Assembly (NCBI GenBank): GCA_030427485.1
Contig: JAUICG010000001.1
Coordinates: 62,001-126,000 of the forward strand
Reading direction: 5' to 3'
Origin: Gammaproteobacteria bacterium
GTDB taxonomy: Bacteria > Pseudomonadota > Gammaproteobacteria > Pseudomonadales > Halieaceae
Length of the DNA: 64,000 nt
Part shown: positions 28,571 to 37,909 of the stretch, piece after piece
Position numbering within the stretch: position 1 is the stretch's first letter
Layout of the letters: the number at the start of each line of letters is the position of its first letter
Made by a program: the position numbers and the translations under genes
The notes under the pieces: model-generated
What the model saw: only the letters and a program-made list of their open reading frames with translations
Told to the model about the DNA's origin: nothing
Databases searched by the model: none

Positions 28571-29599
28571 GTGCGACCGGGTATCCGACAGCGACAACGG
28601 GGTGTATCAGCAATTGAGCTGATGATCGGGATGCTTCTCGGTCTCATTCTGATAGCTGGTGCGACAGCCATTTTTCTGGCTTCAAAGCGCTCATATACCG
28701 AGGTGGAACAGGTATCGACGCTGACGGAAAACGCACAGTTTGCGCAGCGTTTGCTGGATAACGCGCTGCTGCATGCAGGCTTTTTCGGGGAAGTACAGTC
28801 CAGTCGGGTCGAACTGGACGAAGGCCTGGGGGCGATTCCCGCGGCGGCAGACTGCACTGGCGCGGCGGCAGCTTACGATCTGCAGAACTACCTGTTCGCC
28901 GCTGTTGTGGATGGTGATGGTAACGCCCTGGGTTGCGTTACCGATGGTGTTCCAGGCAGCCACGTGCTGGTCATCAAGTCTGTATCTTCGACGCCGCTTT
29001 CAGATGGACCGCGAGACAATCCGGACCCCGATATTGAAACACACGGCGATGGCGTCATCGATACTCCTGTCGGCTTGAGCGCCACGCAAACCTATGTGAT
29101 GACCAATGATACCGTTGGCATCATGTTTGACGGTGCAGATACCCCGCCCAGTATTCTCACCGGTGGTGATGTGCCCGGTGGAGTCGCCTGGGCATATCAG
29201 TATGAAGTCTACTATGTTCGCAATGGCGATATACCGCAGTTGAGCCGCAAAGTATTGGCTATGGTTGCGGGCACAATGACGGTAGTTACCGAGGATCTGG
29301 TTGAAGGGGTTGAGGATTTGCGGCTGCGGTTTGGGCTGGATGGAGCCGGCAGTGCGGATGGTGAAGTCGACACGCTTACGGCGGTGGCCGATATGGGCAG
29401 CAACTGGGGCCAGGTGGAGTCGGTGGAGGTGTCAGTGTTGGTGCGCAGCGCCAGCCAGGATTCGAACTATACCAATCCCAAGTCCTACACCTTGCCAGGT
29501 GGTAATGTTACGCCGGCGGATAATTTTCGGCGGATGTTGATCACCACCAGCATGTCTTTGCGTAACCCGAAACTGATGATACGGGGGAATGCGGCATGA
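28571..29599 (+). CDS. pilW: type IV pilus assembly protein PilW
   Basis: PilW is the largest minor pilin of this set, 342 residues. The leader RPGIRQRQRG ends in Gly10; it is followed by VSAIELMIGMLLGLILIAGA with Glu at +5. GTG at 28571 is chosen since GGAG lies seven bases upstream and it begins one base after the pilV stop. ATG codons at 28544 and 28553 would overlap pilV and lack a site. The C-terminal region includes the 'DNFRRMLITTSMSLRN' end common to PilW proteins. Confidence 0.92.
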   Translation: MRPGIRQRQRGVSAIELMIGMLLGLILIAGATAIFLASKRSYTEVEQVSTLTENAQFAQRLLDNALLHAGFFGEVQSSRVELDEGLGAIPAAADCTGAAAAYDLQNYLFAAVVDGDGNALGCVTDGVPGSHVLVIKSVSSTPLSDGPRDNPDPDIETHGDGVIDTPVGLSATQTYVMTNDTVGIMFDGADTPPSILTGGDVPGGVAWAYQYEVYYVRNGDIPQLSRKVLAMVAGTMTVVTEDLVEGVEDLRLRFGLDGAGSADGEVDTLTAVADMGSNWGQVESVEVSVLVRSASQDSNYTNPKSYTLPGGNVTPADNFRRMLITTSMSLRNPKLMIRGNAA

Positions 29600-30087
29600 G
29601 TGCGCCAAACATCCAGGTTCGGCAGCAGGGCATGGCGCTCGTTGTTTCGCTTCTTTTTTTGCTGATTCTAACGGTTATCAGTGTGGTCGCGGCCACCAAT
29701 AGCCGCTCGGCATTGAAGATGTCCCTGAACGTACAGGATGGTCTGGAGTCGTTCCAGGCGGCAGAAGCCGGTGTATACGCCGCGCTTGCTACCGCAGGTA
29801 CACCTACGGACCTGTTTCTCGGCTTCTCCACCGAGGATGTGTTCGGCGATCTGAGTGACGAGGAGAGTCCGCTGGGATTGTTGGGGACGGGAGCCGATTC
29901 TGTGACTACCGACGTTCTCCTCACCGTGGATGCTACTGCCTGTCCGCGTCGGGAGAACGGATCCAGCGTCGGGTTGTTTGACTGCGACTATTATCGTATC
30001 GAGTCCGAGCATGATGTGGCACAGCGTGCGCGCACCAGGATAAACGTGGGGGTGGTCAAAACAATCATCGGGAAGAATGTTCGTTAA
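29596..30087 (+). CDS. pilX: type IV pilus assembly protein PilX
   Basis: PilX is a minor pilin that works with PilW and PilY1 at the pilus tip, 163 residues. The leader ends in Gly12 followed by MALVVSLLFLLILTVISVVA. The +5 glutamate is absent, as is normal for PilX proteins. A 'FQAAEAGVYAAL' segment (about residues 52-63) is the conserved PilX N-terminal-domain end. It overlaps pilW by ATGA, so the two are translationally coupled. Confidence 0.93.
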   Translation: MSAPNIQVRQQGMALVVSLLFLLILTVISVVAATNSRSALKMSLNVQDGLESFQAAEAGVYAALATAGTPTDLFLGFSTEDVFGDLSDEESPLGLLGTGADSVTTDVLLTVDATACPRRENGSSVGLFDCDYYRIESEHDVAQRARTRINVGVVKTIIGKNVR

Positions 30088-30149
30088 CGACGCTCGGCAG
30101 TTCCGTTGAATCTGGCGGATGGCATCGAAGGATAGGGGAGTGGAAGGGT

Positions 30150-33100
30150 ATGAGGAACTGCGTAGGAGGATTGGAGCGCCTGCTGGCGATGGCCAGCTTG
30201 CTCGTGCTGCTGTTCGCCAACAGTCTTGCAATACGTGCTGACGATACCGAAATCTACCAGGCAAACTATCAGTCAGGCGCCTCGGGGCGTCCCAAAGTCC
30301 TGATAATCTTTGACAACTCCGGCAGTATGGATACAGTTGTGCAGGTTGGCGGAGAGCGGCCTGACTACGACCCGAACGCCACCTATGTTCAGCAGTTTGA
30401 CCCCAGCAAGATTTACTGGTCGGATGACCAGTATCCCCCGGGCGTTGGCACCAACCAGTACTTTTCCGCTAGCAGCAACCGCTGCGCCACCTCCGCCACA
30501 CCGTTGAATACAGTGGGAAAGTTCACCTCCAAGGCGCAGCTCTGGCGTCCCGCCAATGGCAGTTGGGTAACCGAGACCACCCGGCAATGTACATTATATT
30601 TCTGGGGCTATTGCTGGCGCTGGGAGAATACGACAACTACCCGTTGGAACGGTGACGAGGCGGAATGGCGGGCTCTGAGTACCCAGGACCGGTCGCCGAT
30701 GCATGTCGATTGCGCTGCCGATGTGATCAATCCGGGCAATTCCGGAAACGGTACCGAGCCCGCCGGCTATCCCTACCAGCCCAGTGCACCGGATGCCGCC
30801 AATAGCCAGGCGTATACGGCCGATCGCAGCGCGTCGAATATCGACTGGGGAAATACCACCTATACTTTCTACACCTCCCACTACATGGACTGGTTGAACG
30901 ATGACACGATCATACTGGAGGAAAAGACGCGCATGGATATCGCGCAGGATGTGGTGACCAGCCTGATCAACACCAACCCCATCATCGACTTCGGCCTGGC
31001 GGTTTTCAACTACAACAACGGCAACAGTTCCAACTCGAACAATGGCGGCAGGATTGTCAAACGTATCATCGCTGGTATGACGGATGCGCAGCGTACGTCG
31101 GTCACGGATGTGGTAGCCAGCCTGGGACCGGATACCTGGACGCCGTTGTGTGAAACGACCTATGAGGTCTACCGCTATCTGTCCGGCCAATCCGTTTTGT
31201 ACGGCGATGACAAACGCTCCAGTGACAGCCCCGATCGCGACCGCTCAGCGGAGAACGGCAGTAAGGTCTATGTGCCACCTACCAGCGATTGCGCATACAC
31301 GTATGTGATACTGATGACGGATGGCTACCCAACCTACGATTCCTACGCCAATAGTGCGATCGAAAACCTGACCGGGAAAACCTGCGGTCGCTATGAAATT
31401 GACAGTGCCGGTAACAAGGACAAGAACTGCTTGCCGACGCTTACCGAATATATGGCGAACAGGGACCTGGACGGCGTTGACAGCAACGGCAACCAGTTTG
31501 GTATTACCTATACCATCGGATTCCAGCAGGACCAGGATCTGCTGAAAGAAGCCGCCGCCAAGGGCAAGGGGCGGTACTACGAGGCCGATAACTTCGACGA
31601 GCTCACCGCGGCGTTCCAGGGGGCTGTTCTTAGTATCCTGTCCACTGACTCCACGTTTACCGCGCCGGCTGTTGCTGTTGATACGTTTACCCGTGTGCAA
31701 AGTCGCAACGAAGTATTTTTCGCGATGTTCAAGCCGGATGATTCAATGAACTGGCCGGGCAATATCAAACGCCTTGATATCTCCTTCGACAGCGGTGATG
31801 CCGTATTGGTAGACAGCAATGGTGACCCTGCTATCGATACTTCAACCGGTTTGATCAAGGATAATGCGACCACATTGTGGAGTAATGAAATTGATGGCGC
31901 CAACGTCGCAAAAGGCGGTGTGGGTGGAATACTGGCGACGACAAACCTGGCAGCGCGGGCCAATCGGCTGTATAGCAATACCGGTGTGAACCAGGCATTG
32001 GAGCTTTTCAACATTCTCAATATCAACGCCGCCGCTTACGGGTTCGATATCACCGACCCACTGAACCAGAATGATCTACTCTATTCTGTCTGGGGTGTCA
32101 GCGGCCTGAGTGAACTTACCGAAGTTATCAAATGGGGAGTCGGCTATGACACTGAAGACGAGGATGAGGATGACTCGACCATCGACAACAGGCCCTGGTT
32201 ACTGGGCGATATACTTCATAGCAAACCGCATATCGTGAATTATGGTGCTCTTGGTTCTTTCACCAGGGAGAATCCCGATATCCGAATCCTGGTGGGAACG
32301 AATGCCGGCTTCCTGCATATGTTTGGCAACAGCGACGGTGAGGAGGACTGGGCGTTTTTCGCCAAGGAGCTCGGTTCGGTGTTGACTCGTCGCAAGAACA
32401 ACCGGGTGTCCTCGGATCGGGTCTACGGCATAGATTCGCCGGTTGTCGTGGCGACGGAGGACATTAATCTGGACGGTACGATTGATCATACTGACGGGGA
32501 TACGGCGAGAGTCTACTTCGGGCTGCGCCGGGGCGGCCATCAGATTTATGCCCTTGATATCTCTGACCCGGATACACCACAGTTCCTGTGGCGTATCGGC
32601 AGAGGGGACAACGGATTCCTGGAGCTTGGACAAACCTGGTCCGTGCCCGCGGTTACGAAAATACCAGGATACTTTGACAACAACGGCGTTCCCAAGCCAG
32701 TCTTGATCTTTGGCGCCGGGTATGACCCTGTCAAAGACGATCACGATACACTGGCGGGCACCAACAACGACACCATGGGACGGGGGATTTTCATTGTAGA
32801 TGCCGCGACCGGTGCCAAAGTGTGGGGTGTGACTCCCGCGGCGAACTCCGCTACCAACCTGCAGGAAACCGGGCTTCAGCACTCGGTGCCGGCCTCGGTC
32901 ACTCCTCTTGACAGTAACGGTGATGGACTTACGGACAGGATATATTTTGGCGATAGCGGCGGCAATGTGTGGCGGGTTGACCTTCCCCAAAACACGCTGC
33001 CCACCAGCAGCCAGAATACCTGGCGTATCGTGAAACTGTTTTCCTCCAACGGCGGCACCAAGCGGACCGACAGACGATTCTTCAATGCACCGGATGTTGT

Positions 33101-33836
33101 GCGTACCACTTACGGTGGTGCCGCTTTTGACGCAGTACTGATTGGTACGGGCGACAGGACGAACCCCGCTGAGCTGGATGATGAGAGCGACGTCAACAAC
33201 CCTTCGGTGGACAACCAGTTCTATATGATACGTGACAGGCAGGTGAATCCCTACTTCACTGCATTGGATTCAGGTCGTTGCAACTCGGAGCCTGAACACG
33301 ACCTGCGTTGTGGATTGCCGATTACCCCCGCCGGCTTGTATGATGCCACCAGCAATATATTGCAGGATGGTAGTGCAGAAGAAATACTCGCGGCACGTGT
33401 ATCCCTGGCTGCATCTTCTGGCTGGCTATTGAACCTGGAGGCCAATGGTGAAAAGAGCCTGGCGGAGTCTCTGACTATCGACGGCAAGGTCTATTTCACC
33501 ACGTTCTCTCCGGATGCGCAGGTCACCAATATCTGCGAACCCTCGCCTGGTACAGGAAGACTGTACAATGTCAGCTTGCTGGAGGCGGTTGCCGTCACCG
33601 ATTTCGATGGCAGTGAAGGCGATGACGACGACAGTAACGATAACGGTTATGATCGTTTCCTGCTGGTCGGTGGCTTGATACCGGACACCCCCTCTGCCCA
33701 TTTTGGAGAAGACGGAGAGATTCGCTTGCTGCTGCCGCCGGGTGTTGCATCCACGAACGTCTCGGGCAACCCCCTGAAGACTAACTCCCAGATACCGACA
33801 CCTTATGGTTCATACTGGCATATGGATACGGATTGA
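30150..33836 (+). CDS. pilY1: type IV pilus tip adhesin/mechanosensor PilY1
   Basis: PilY1 is a large calcium-dependent pilus-tip protein needed for pilus extension and surface sensing. The 1228 residues begin with a signal peptide (about 1-30). A von Willebrand A domain follows with a MIDAS-like DNSGSM at residues 55-60. The C-terminal beta-propeller holds the canonical calcium loop DSNGDGLTD at 921-929. An RGD tripeptide occurs at 818-820 within RIGRGDNGF; this might be a chance change in a conserved glycine-rich strand. It lies 62 bases after pilX and ends overlapping pilE. The VWA region has several cysteine pairs that may form disulfides. Confidence 0.95.
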   Translation: MRNCVGGLERLLAMASLLVLLFANSLAIRADDTEIYQANYQSGASGRPKVLIIFDNSGSMDTVVQVGGERPDYDPNATYVQQFDPSKIYWSDDQYPPGVGTNQYFSASSNRCATSATPLNTVGKFTSKAQLWRPANGSWVTETTRQCTLYFWGYCWRWENTTTTRWNGDEAEWRALSTQDRSPMHVDCAADVINPGNSGNGTEPAGYPYQPSAPDAANSQAYTADRSASNIDWGNTTYTFYTSHYMDWLNDDTIILEEKTRMDIAQDVVTSLINTNPIIDFGLAVFNYNNGNSSNSNNGGRIVKRIIAGMTDAQRTSVTDVVASLGPDTWTPLCETTYEVYRYLSGQSVLYGDDKRSSDSPDRDRSAENGSKVYVPPTSDCAYTYVILMTDGYPTYDSYANSAIENLTGKTCGRYEIDSAGNKDKNCLPTLTEYMANRDLDGVDSNGNQFGITYTIGFQQDQDLLKEAAAKGKGRYYEADNFDELTAAFQGAVLSILSTDSTFTAPAVAVDTFTRVQSRNEVFFAMFKPDDSMNWPGNIKRLDISFDSGDAVLVDSNGDPAIDTSTGLIKDNATTLWSNEIDGANVAKGGVGGILATTNLAARANRLYSNTGVNQALELFNILNINAAAYGFDITDPLNQNDLLYSVWGVSGLSELTEVIKWGVGYDTEDEDEDDSTIDNRPWLLGDILHSKPHIVNYGALGSFTRENPDIRILVGTNAGFLHMFGNSDGEEDWAFFAKELGSVLTRRKNNRVSSDRVYGIDSPVVVATEDINLDGTIDHTDGDTARVYFGLRRGGHQIYALDISDPDTPQFLWRIGRGDNGFLELGQTWSVPAVTKIPGYFDNNGVPKPVLIFGAGYDPVKDDHDTLAGTNNDTMGRGIFIVDAATGAKVWGVTPAANSATNLQETGLQHSVPASVTPLDSNGDGLTDRIYFGDSGGNVWRVDLPQNTLPTSSQNTWRIVKLFSSNGGTKRTDRRFFNAPDVVRTTYGGAAFDAVLIGTGDRTNPAELDDESDVNNPSVDNQFYMIRDRQVNPYFTALDSGRCNSEPEHDLRCGLPITPAGLYDATSNILQDGSAEEILAARVSLAASSGWLLNLEANGEKSLAESLTIDGKVYFTTFSPDAQVTNICEPSPGTGRLYNVSLLEAVAVTDFDGSEGDDDDSNDNGYDRFLLVGGLIPDTPSAHFGEDGEIRLLLPPGVASTNVSGNPLKTNSQIPTPYGSYWHMDTD

Positions 33837-34294
33837 TGATTGACCGCGGAAGAAAACCTCCTGTAACAATGCAGTCGCAAGGCGGCTTTACCCTGCTGGA
33901 GGTTATTATAGTCGTTGTCATTATCGGAGTACTGGCGACGATTGCGCTCCCCGCCTATCAGGACAGTGTGCGCAAGGGTCAGCGTAGCGATGCCAAGGCA
34001 GCGCTGTTTGCTGTTGCCGGGCGTATGGAGCAATACATCCTGGACCGCGGCAGCTATACCTATGACATGGAAGATCTCGGATATGCCAGCGACCCCATGA
34101 TTAGCGACGAGGCGCATTACTCGATTGACGCGGCGGCGTGTACAGGTGGCAGCGCAGCGACTTGCTATGTGCTGACGGCTACGCCGCAGAGCTCATCACC
34201 CCAAGCATATGATACCGATTGCACCACACTGGTACTGTCATATACCGGTGAAAAATCAGCTACAGGCGGTTACCCTGATGGCTGTTGGAATTAG
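33836..34294 (+). CDS. pilE: type IV minor pilin PilE
   Basis: This is a type IVa pilin-like minor pilin, 152 residues. The leader ends in Gly17 (TMQSQGG), followed by FTLLEVIIVVVIIGVLATIA with Glu at +5. The rest resembles the PilE/PilA-like globular head, and a disulfide loop is likely between the cysteines near residues 127 and 151. ATG at 33836 overlaps the pilY1 stop (TGATG). A second in-frame ATG at 33869 would give a normal-length short leader and cannot be excluded. Confidence 0.92.
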   Translation: MIDRGRKPPVTMQSQGGFTLLEVIIVVVIIGVLATIALPAYQDSVRKGQRSDAKAALFAVAGRMEQYILDRGSYTYDMEDLGYASDPMISDEAHYSIDAAACTGGSAATCYVLTATPQSSSPQAYDTDCTTLVLSYTGEKSATGGYPDGCWN

Positions 34295-34312
34295 GAGTCG
34301 AGGTTCGGCGCT

Positions 34313-34615
34313 ATGAAAAAAGAATTTGCGGCTGCCTTCTTGTTCACTTTCCTGGCTGCGCAGGTGGAATCTGCGCTCGCGCTTCCGGAGAATGAATACG
34401 CCTGCAAGGTCGAAACAAGAAGTCAGCAGACAGGAGTGGTGCTGGTGCAGGCTGACGACGAGCCCAGCGCGAGCAGGATTGCGGCATCGGTGAACGCGAC
34501 GCGGCTTGATGGTGTCAAGGAACAGGTGAAGACCGTTCTGAAATGCATCGACTTTCCCGGTCAGCGCTTTTCGGACAGCCGATTGCAAGCCTTTGTGGAG
34601 GCTATGCCGCGGTAG
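34313..34615 (+). CDS. small exported protein of unknown function at the end of the minor-pilin operon
   Basis: This 100-residue protein has a signal peptide (MKKEFAAAFLFTFLAAQVES, cleavage after residue 23 or so). Two cysteines (about 31 and 77) may form a disulfide in the periplasm. It is 18 bases after pilE, so it is probably co-transcribed. Its size and position recall PilY2, the small protein encoded beside pilY1 in Pseudomonas, but I cannot claim homology from the sequence alone. It is convergent with yigB, with two bases between the stops. Confidence 0.7.
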   Translation: MKKEFAAAFLFTFLAAQVESALALPENEYACKVETRSQQTGVVLVQADDEPSASRIAASVNATRLDGVKEQVKTVLKCIDFPGQRFSDSRLQAFVEAMPR

Positions 34616-34617
34616 CA

Positions 34618-35346
34618 TCATCCCAAGTGCGGCAGGCTACCGTCATGGGCGTTGATGTTGTCGATAACTTCGGGCAGCTGTCGCAGGTTGATCACTTCGG
34701 CATCGGCACGCTGGTCGCCCGGCCAGGCTTTGCCGCGGATATTTACCCAGACGGTGCGCATACCCATTTCGCGGGCGCCCCGGACATCGTGTTCCGGGTC
34801 ATCCCCCACATGCACGATTTCATGGGCCGCGGCACCGGTCTGCCGGAGAGCGGCGTGGAACATATCGGGGTGGGGTTTACTGGCACCGATATCCTCGGCC
34901 AGGAACGCAAAATCGAAATACTCCCCGGCGTCTGTCTTGTAGATGTCGGCGTTGCCGTTGGTAAGGGCGCCCAAGGTGTAGTTTTTCGCCAGTACTTCCA
35001 GTACGCCAAGCGCTTCTTCATAGAGCACGACTTTGCGGCGCTCGCGCAGGAAGACCTCGAACGCCTGTTCGGCACCGCTTCTGGCCTCCGTCTCGCAATA
35101 GTCGGCGGCGATGAGTAATTCGTACAGCGTCTGGATACGCATCTGGCTGACGTGGTGCAACAGCTCGGGGTGGCGCTTCCATACCGACTTCTTGAATTCA
35201 AACAACGCATCGTGATCGAGGTATTCCACCGCGCCCGGCCGGTGCGCCTTCAGCCAGTTCTGCTGGGCTTCCTCGGCACGCAGCAGAGCGGGCTCGACGT
35301 CCCACAGGGTGTTGTCGAGGTCAAATGTGATAACGGATACAGCCAC
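34618..35346 (-). CDS. yigB: HAD-superfamily phosphatase YigB-like
   Basis: This is a HAD subfamily IA hydrolase, 242 residues. Motif I is ITFDLDNTLW, motif II is LTNGN, the lysine is in GASKPHPDMF, and motif IV is HVGDDPEHDV. In E. coli the same position (after xerC) holds YigB, a phosphatase of the riboflavin pathway intermediate. GTG at 35346 begins just past the xerC stop (TGACGTG). The next in-frame ATG is far inside the HAD core, so GTG is the only sensible start. Confidence 0.9.
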   Translation of the reverse strand: MAVSVITFDLDNTLWDVEPALLRAEEAQQNWLKAHRPGAVEYLDHDALFEFKKSVWKRHPELLHHVSQMRIQTLYELLIAADYCETEARSGAEQAFEVFLRERRKVVLYEEALGVLEVLAKNYTLGALTNGNADIYKTDAGEYFDFAFLAEDIGASKPHPDMFHAALRQTGAAAHEIVHVGDDPEHDVRGAREMGMRTVWVNIRGKAWPGDQRADAEVINLRQLPEVIDNINAHDGSLPHLG

Positions 35347-35347
35347 G

Positions 35348-36280
35348 TCAATCGCCCTTGCGTCGCCTGGCTCTGGGGTGGGCGGCGTCGTACACCCTGG
35401 CGAGGTGCTGGAAATCCAGGTGCGTGTAGATCTGCGTCGTTGAAATATTCGCATGCCCCAATAATTCCTGCACCGCGCGAAGGTCGCCGCTGGATTCCAG
35501 CATATGACTGGCGAAAGAGTGGCGCAGCATATGGGGGTGCACATCCTGGCGCATTGCCGCCTTGCGGCCCTGCAGTTTGAGACGCTCCTGTATATTGCGC
35601 ACACTGATACGGCGACCGCGATTACTGGTGAACAGCGCGCGGCTATCACCGCCCTCTGCTGAGGCCGGTGGTCGCACCTGGAGCCAACGCGCAATCGCCT
35701 TCAGCGCCACGGCGCCAACAGGCACGGTTCTGGTTTTCCTGCCTTTGCCGGTGACGGTCAACAGTTTGGACTGTGAATCGATGTCGTCAACCTCCAGCGA
35801 GGCCAGTTCCGCAAGGCGCAGACCGGAGGAGTAGAACAATTCGGCCATGGCGCTGTCGCGGCGCGCGGTGATTGAATCGGCGTCAAATGACAGGTACTTG
35901 CTCACCTCGTCGGCGTCCAGTGTTTTTGGCAGTTTGCGCGGCTTGCGCGGTGCCTGCACACTGGCCGCGGGATTGCGCAGCAAGCCGTTTTCGCGCCCGA
36001 GGAAGTTGTAAAACGAGCGGGTGGCTGACAGACTGCGTTGAATGCTGCCGCCGGCGAGGCCGCGACGGTGTAACTGGCTAGCCCAGGCGCGGATATCGGC
36101 CTCTACCAGTTGCTCAATGCAGTCCTTCCCCGTCGTCTTGCAAAACTGCTCCAGGGAAGCCAGGTCGCGTTGGTAACTGCCAATCGTGTGCGGCGAGAGT
36201 TGCCTCACGTCGCGCAGATAATTGAGGAAGCGTGTGGCTGATGCTCCCAGTGGGGCGTGAGCAGCGGGTACGGTGTGCAC
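35348..36280 (-). CDS. xerC: tyrosine recombinase XerC
   Basis: XerC acts with XerD at dif sites to resolve chromosome dimers. The 310 residues have an N-terminal SAM-like core-binding domain (about 15-100) and the catalytic domain with SSGLRLAELASLEVDDID (first Arg), HMLRHSFASHML (H-x-x-R), GHANISTTQIYTH (His and the tyrosine nucleophile). Synteny with dapF, DUF484 and yigB marks it as XerC rather than an integron or phage integrase. It lies seven bases after the DUF484 gene. Confidence 0.96.
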   Translation of the reverse strand: MHTVPAAHAPLGASATRFLNYLRDVRQLSPHTIGSYQRDLASLEQFCKTTGKDCIEQLVEADIRAWASQLHRRGLAGGSIQRSLSATRSFYNFLGRENGLLRNPAASVQAPRKPRKLPKTLDADEVSKYLSFDADSITARRDSAMAELFYSSGLRLAELASLEVDDIDSQSKLLTVTGKGRKTRTVPVGAVALKAIARWLQVRPPASAEGGDSRALFTSNRGRRISVRNIQERLKLQGRKAAMRQDVHPHMLRHSFASHMLESSGDLRAVQELLGHANISTTQIYTHLDFQHLARVYDAAHPRARRRKGD

Positions 36281-36287
36281 CGCGGCC

Positions 36288-37019
36288 TCAGTCTCTGGTA
36301 ATGTTCAGGCGTGCCAGCAGTTTCACGATGACGTCAGCGATATGCGACAGGAACAGTGTGCCCACAGTGTTGCTGTAGCGGTTCGCATCCGTGCTGCCCA
36401 CGGCAATCAGGCCGAGGGGCTCGCCCTCCGCGGCCTTGTTCATCAGTGGCATCATTGCCGCGGAGCCGATTTCAGCGCTCTCGGCGAACAGGAAAGCGAG
36501 TTCCTCGGTGCGCAGGGTGCCGCAAACCGCTTTGTGGCCCCTGAACAGGGAGCCGATCTGTTTTTTCACCGATTCGCGGGGTTCGGTACGCCAGCCCTCG
36601 CTGCTGCTTTCGCTGTACAGAATCATGCTGGCGAAGTCCACCTTGAAATCGTCTTTCATCGAGTTCATGTAGATGCCGTAAAGAGACTCGACGGAGTCCG
36701 CGTCCAGCAACTTCAGCACCAGCGAGCGGGTTTGTTCGTAGAGCGTGTCATTGTCTTTGGCATTCGTGGTGAGGGTCTTGAGCCGCTGGCGTATCTCGGT
36801 GTTGCGCTCGCGCAGTACGCTGACCTGTTTTTCCACCAGTGAAATTGCGCTGCCGGAGGCGTGCGAGACATGCAGATAATCCAGCATGTCGGGATAGCGC
36901 TGTAAGAAATCGTCATGATTCTTCAGGTACTCGCGCACGGTTTCGTCGTTAAGCCCCGTATCGTTTTTCTGCTGCGCCGCAATTTCTACCGCCGCTTCGC
37001 GTTTTTTGCTGGCTGACAT
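36288..37019 (-). CDS. DUF484 family protein (YigA-like)
   Basis: This 243-residue protein has a GAF-like C-terminal domain typical of DUF484 (residues about 100-240) and an N-terminal helical part (about 20-90). DUF484 genes sit between dapF and xerC in many gammaproteobacteria; the E. coli short version is YigA. Its molecular role is unknown. The N-terminal region with 'VREYLKNHDDFLQRYPDMLD' is the most conserved piece. Confidence 0.9.
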   Translation of the reverse strand: MSASKKREAAVEIAAQQKNDTGLNDETVREYLKNHDDFLQRYPDMLDYLHVSHASGSAISLVEKQVSVLRERNTEIRQRLKTLTTNAKDNDTLYEQTRSLVLKLLDADSVESLYGIYMNSMKDDFKVDFASMILYSESSSEGWRTEPRESVKKQIGSLFRGHKAVCGTLRTEELAFLFAESAEIGSAAMMPLMNKAAEGEPLGLIAVGSTDANRYSNTVGTLFLSHIADVIVKLLARLNITRD

Positions 37020-37046
37020 AAGTGCTGCCTCTCCCTGCTGTGGATA

Positions 37047-37064
37047 GGCTCCGCGGGCGGAGCC
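37047..37064 (-). other. intercistronic stem-loop between dapF and DUF484
   Basis: Right after the dapF stop codon the transcript can form a perfect G/C stem (GGCTCCG/CGGAGCC, loop of four). No T-run follows on the transcribed strand, so it is not a simple terminator. It may protect the 3' end of the upstream message or mark a processing site. Confidence 0.45.
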
Positions 37065-37895
37065 TCAGATTTTTATGGTGCCTTCAAATACGACTGCAGT
37101 GGGTCCCGTCATCATCACCGGCTGACCTTCGCCCGCCCACGATACGGAAAGCTTACCCCCCGGCAGACCAACTGTCACGGATTCGCGTAACCAGCCGCGC
37201 GAAATACCGTAGACAACCGCCGCACAGGCCCCTGTACCGCAGGCCAGGGTTTCGCCCACGCCGCGTTCATAGACGCGCAGCCGGAGTTCCCTTTCCGAGA
37301 TGATCTGCATGAACCCGACGTTTACCCGCTGCGGGAAATCGGGGTGTGACTCGATCAGTGGCCCCAACTGCTCAATCTCCGCCCGGCTCACGCTGTTGAC
37401 GCGCAGTATCGCGTGCGGATTGCCCATGGACAGCGCGCCGATCTCGATGTCCCTGTCGTCCACCCGCAGCGTGTAGCTGGGTGCCCTGGCGGTGCTCCGG
37501 AAAGGTATGCTGGCGGGTTCAAACTGTGGCGCGCCCATGTTGACCTCAACGTCATGGTTGGGGCGCACGCGCAGTTCGATCACCCCGGCGGAGGTTTCGA
37601 CACTGATAATCTTTTTCGTGGTCAGTTTCTTCTCGCGAACAAATCGCGCAAAACAGCGGGCGCCGTTGCCGCACTGTTCAACTTCCTTGCCATCGGCGTT
37701 GAAGATGCGATAGCGAAAATCCACCTCGGGGCTCTGCGGAGGTTCTACCACCAGCACCTGGTCGCAGCCCACGCCAAAATGCCGGTCCGCCAGCTTGCGA
37801 ACGTCCCGGGAGCGCAATTTGAAGTGCTGGCTGATCAGGTCTATGACGACAAAATCATTTCCCGTGCCGTGCATTTTGGTGAACTCTAACTGCAT
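37065..37895 (-). CDS. dapF: diaminopimelate epimerase
   Basis: DapF interconverts LL- and meso-diaminopimelate in lysine and peptidoglycan synthesis, in the cytosol. The 276 residues from ATG 37895 match the family. The catalytic cysteines are in [12 protein letters not shown] and [10 protein letters not shown]. The start [16 protein letters not shown] is the standard N-terminus. A TTG six codons upstream overlaps lysA and is not preferred. It starts 14 bases after lysA, as in Pseudomonas and E. coli relatives. Confidence 0.96.
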   Translation of the reverse strand: MQLEFTKMHGTGNDFVVIDLISQHFKLRSRDVRKLADRHFGVGCDQVLVVEPPQSPEVDFRYRIFNADGKEVEQCGNGARCFARFVREKKLTTKKIISVETSAGVIELRVRPNHDVEVNMGAPQFEPASIPFRSTARAPSYTLRVDDRDIEIGALSMGNPHAILRVNSVSRAEIEQLGPLIESHPDFPQRVNVGFMQIISERELRLRVYERGVGETLACGTGACAAVVYGISRGWLRESVTVGLPGGKLSVSWAGEGQPVMMTGPTAVVFEGTIKI

Positions 37896-37909
37896 ACCAA
37901 CCCGCCCAC

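Noticed and set aside
34605..34660. 7-bp inverted repeat CGGTAGC/GCTACCG between the pilin operon and yigB
   Set aside because: The spacer is about 19 bases and there is no T-run on either strand; it is too weak to call a terminator.
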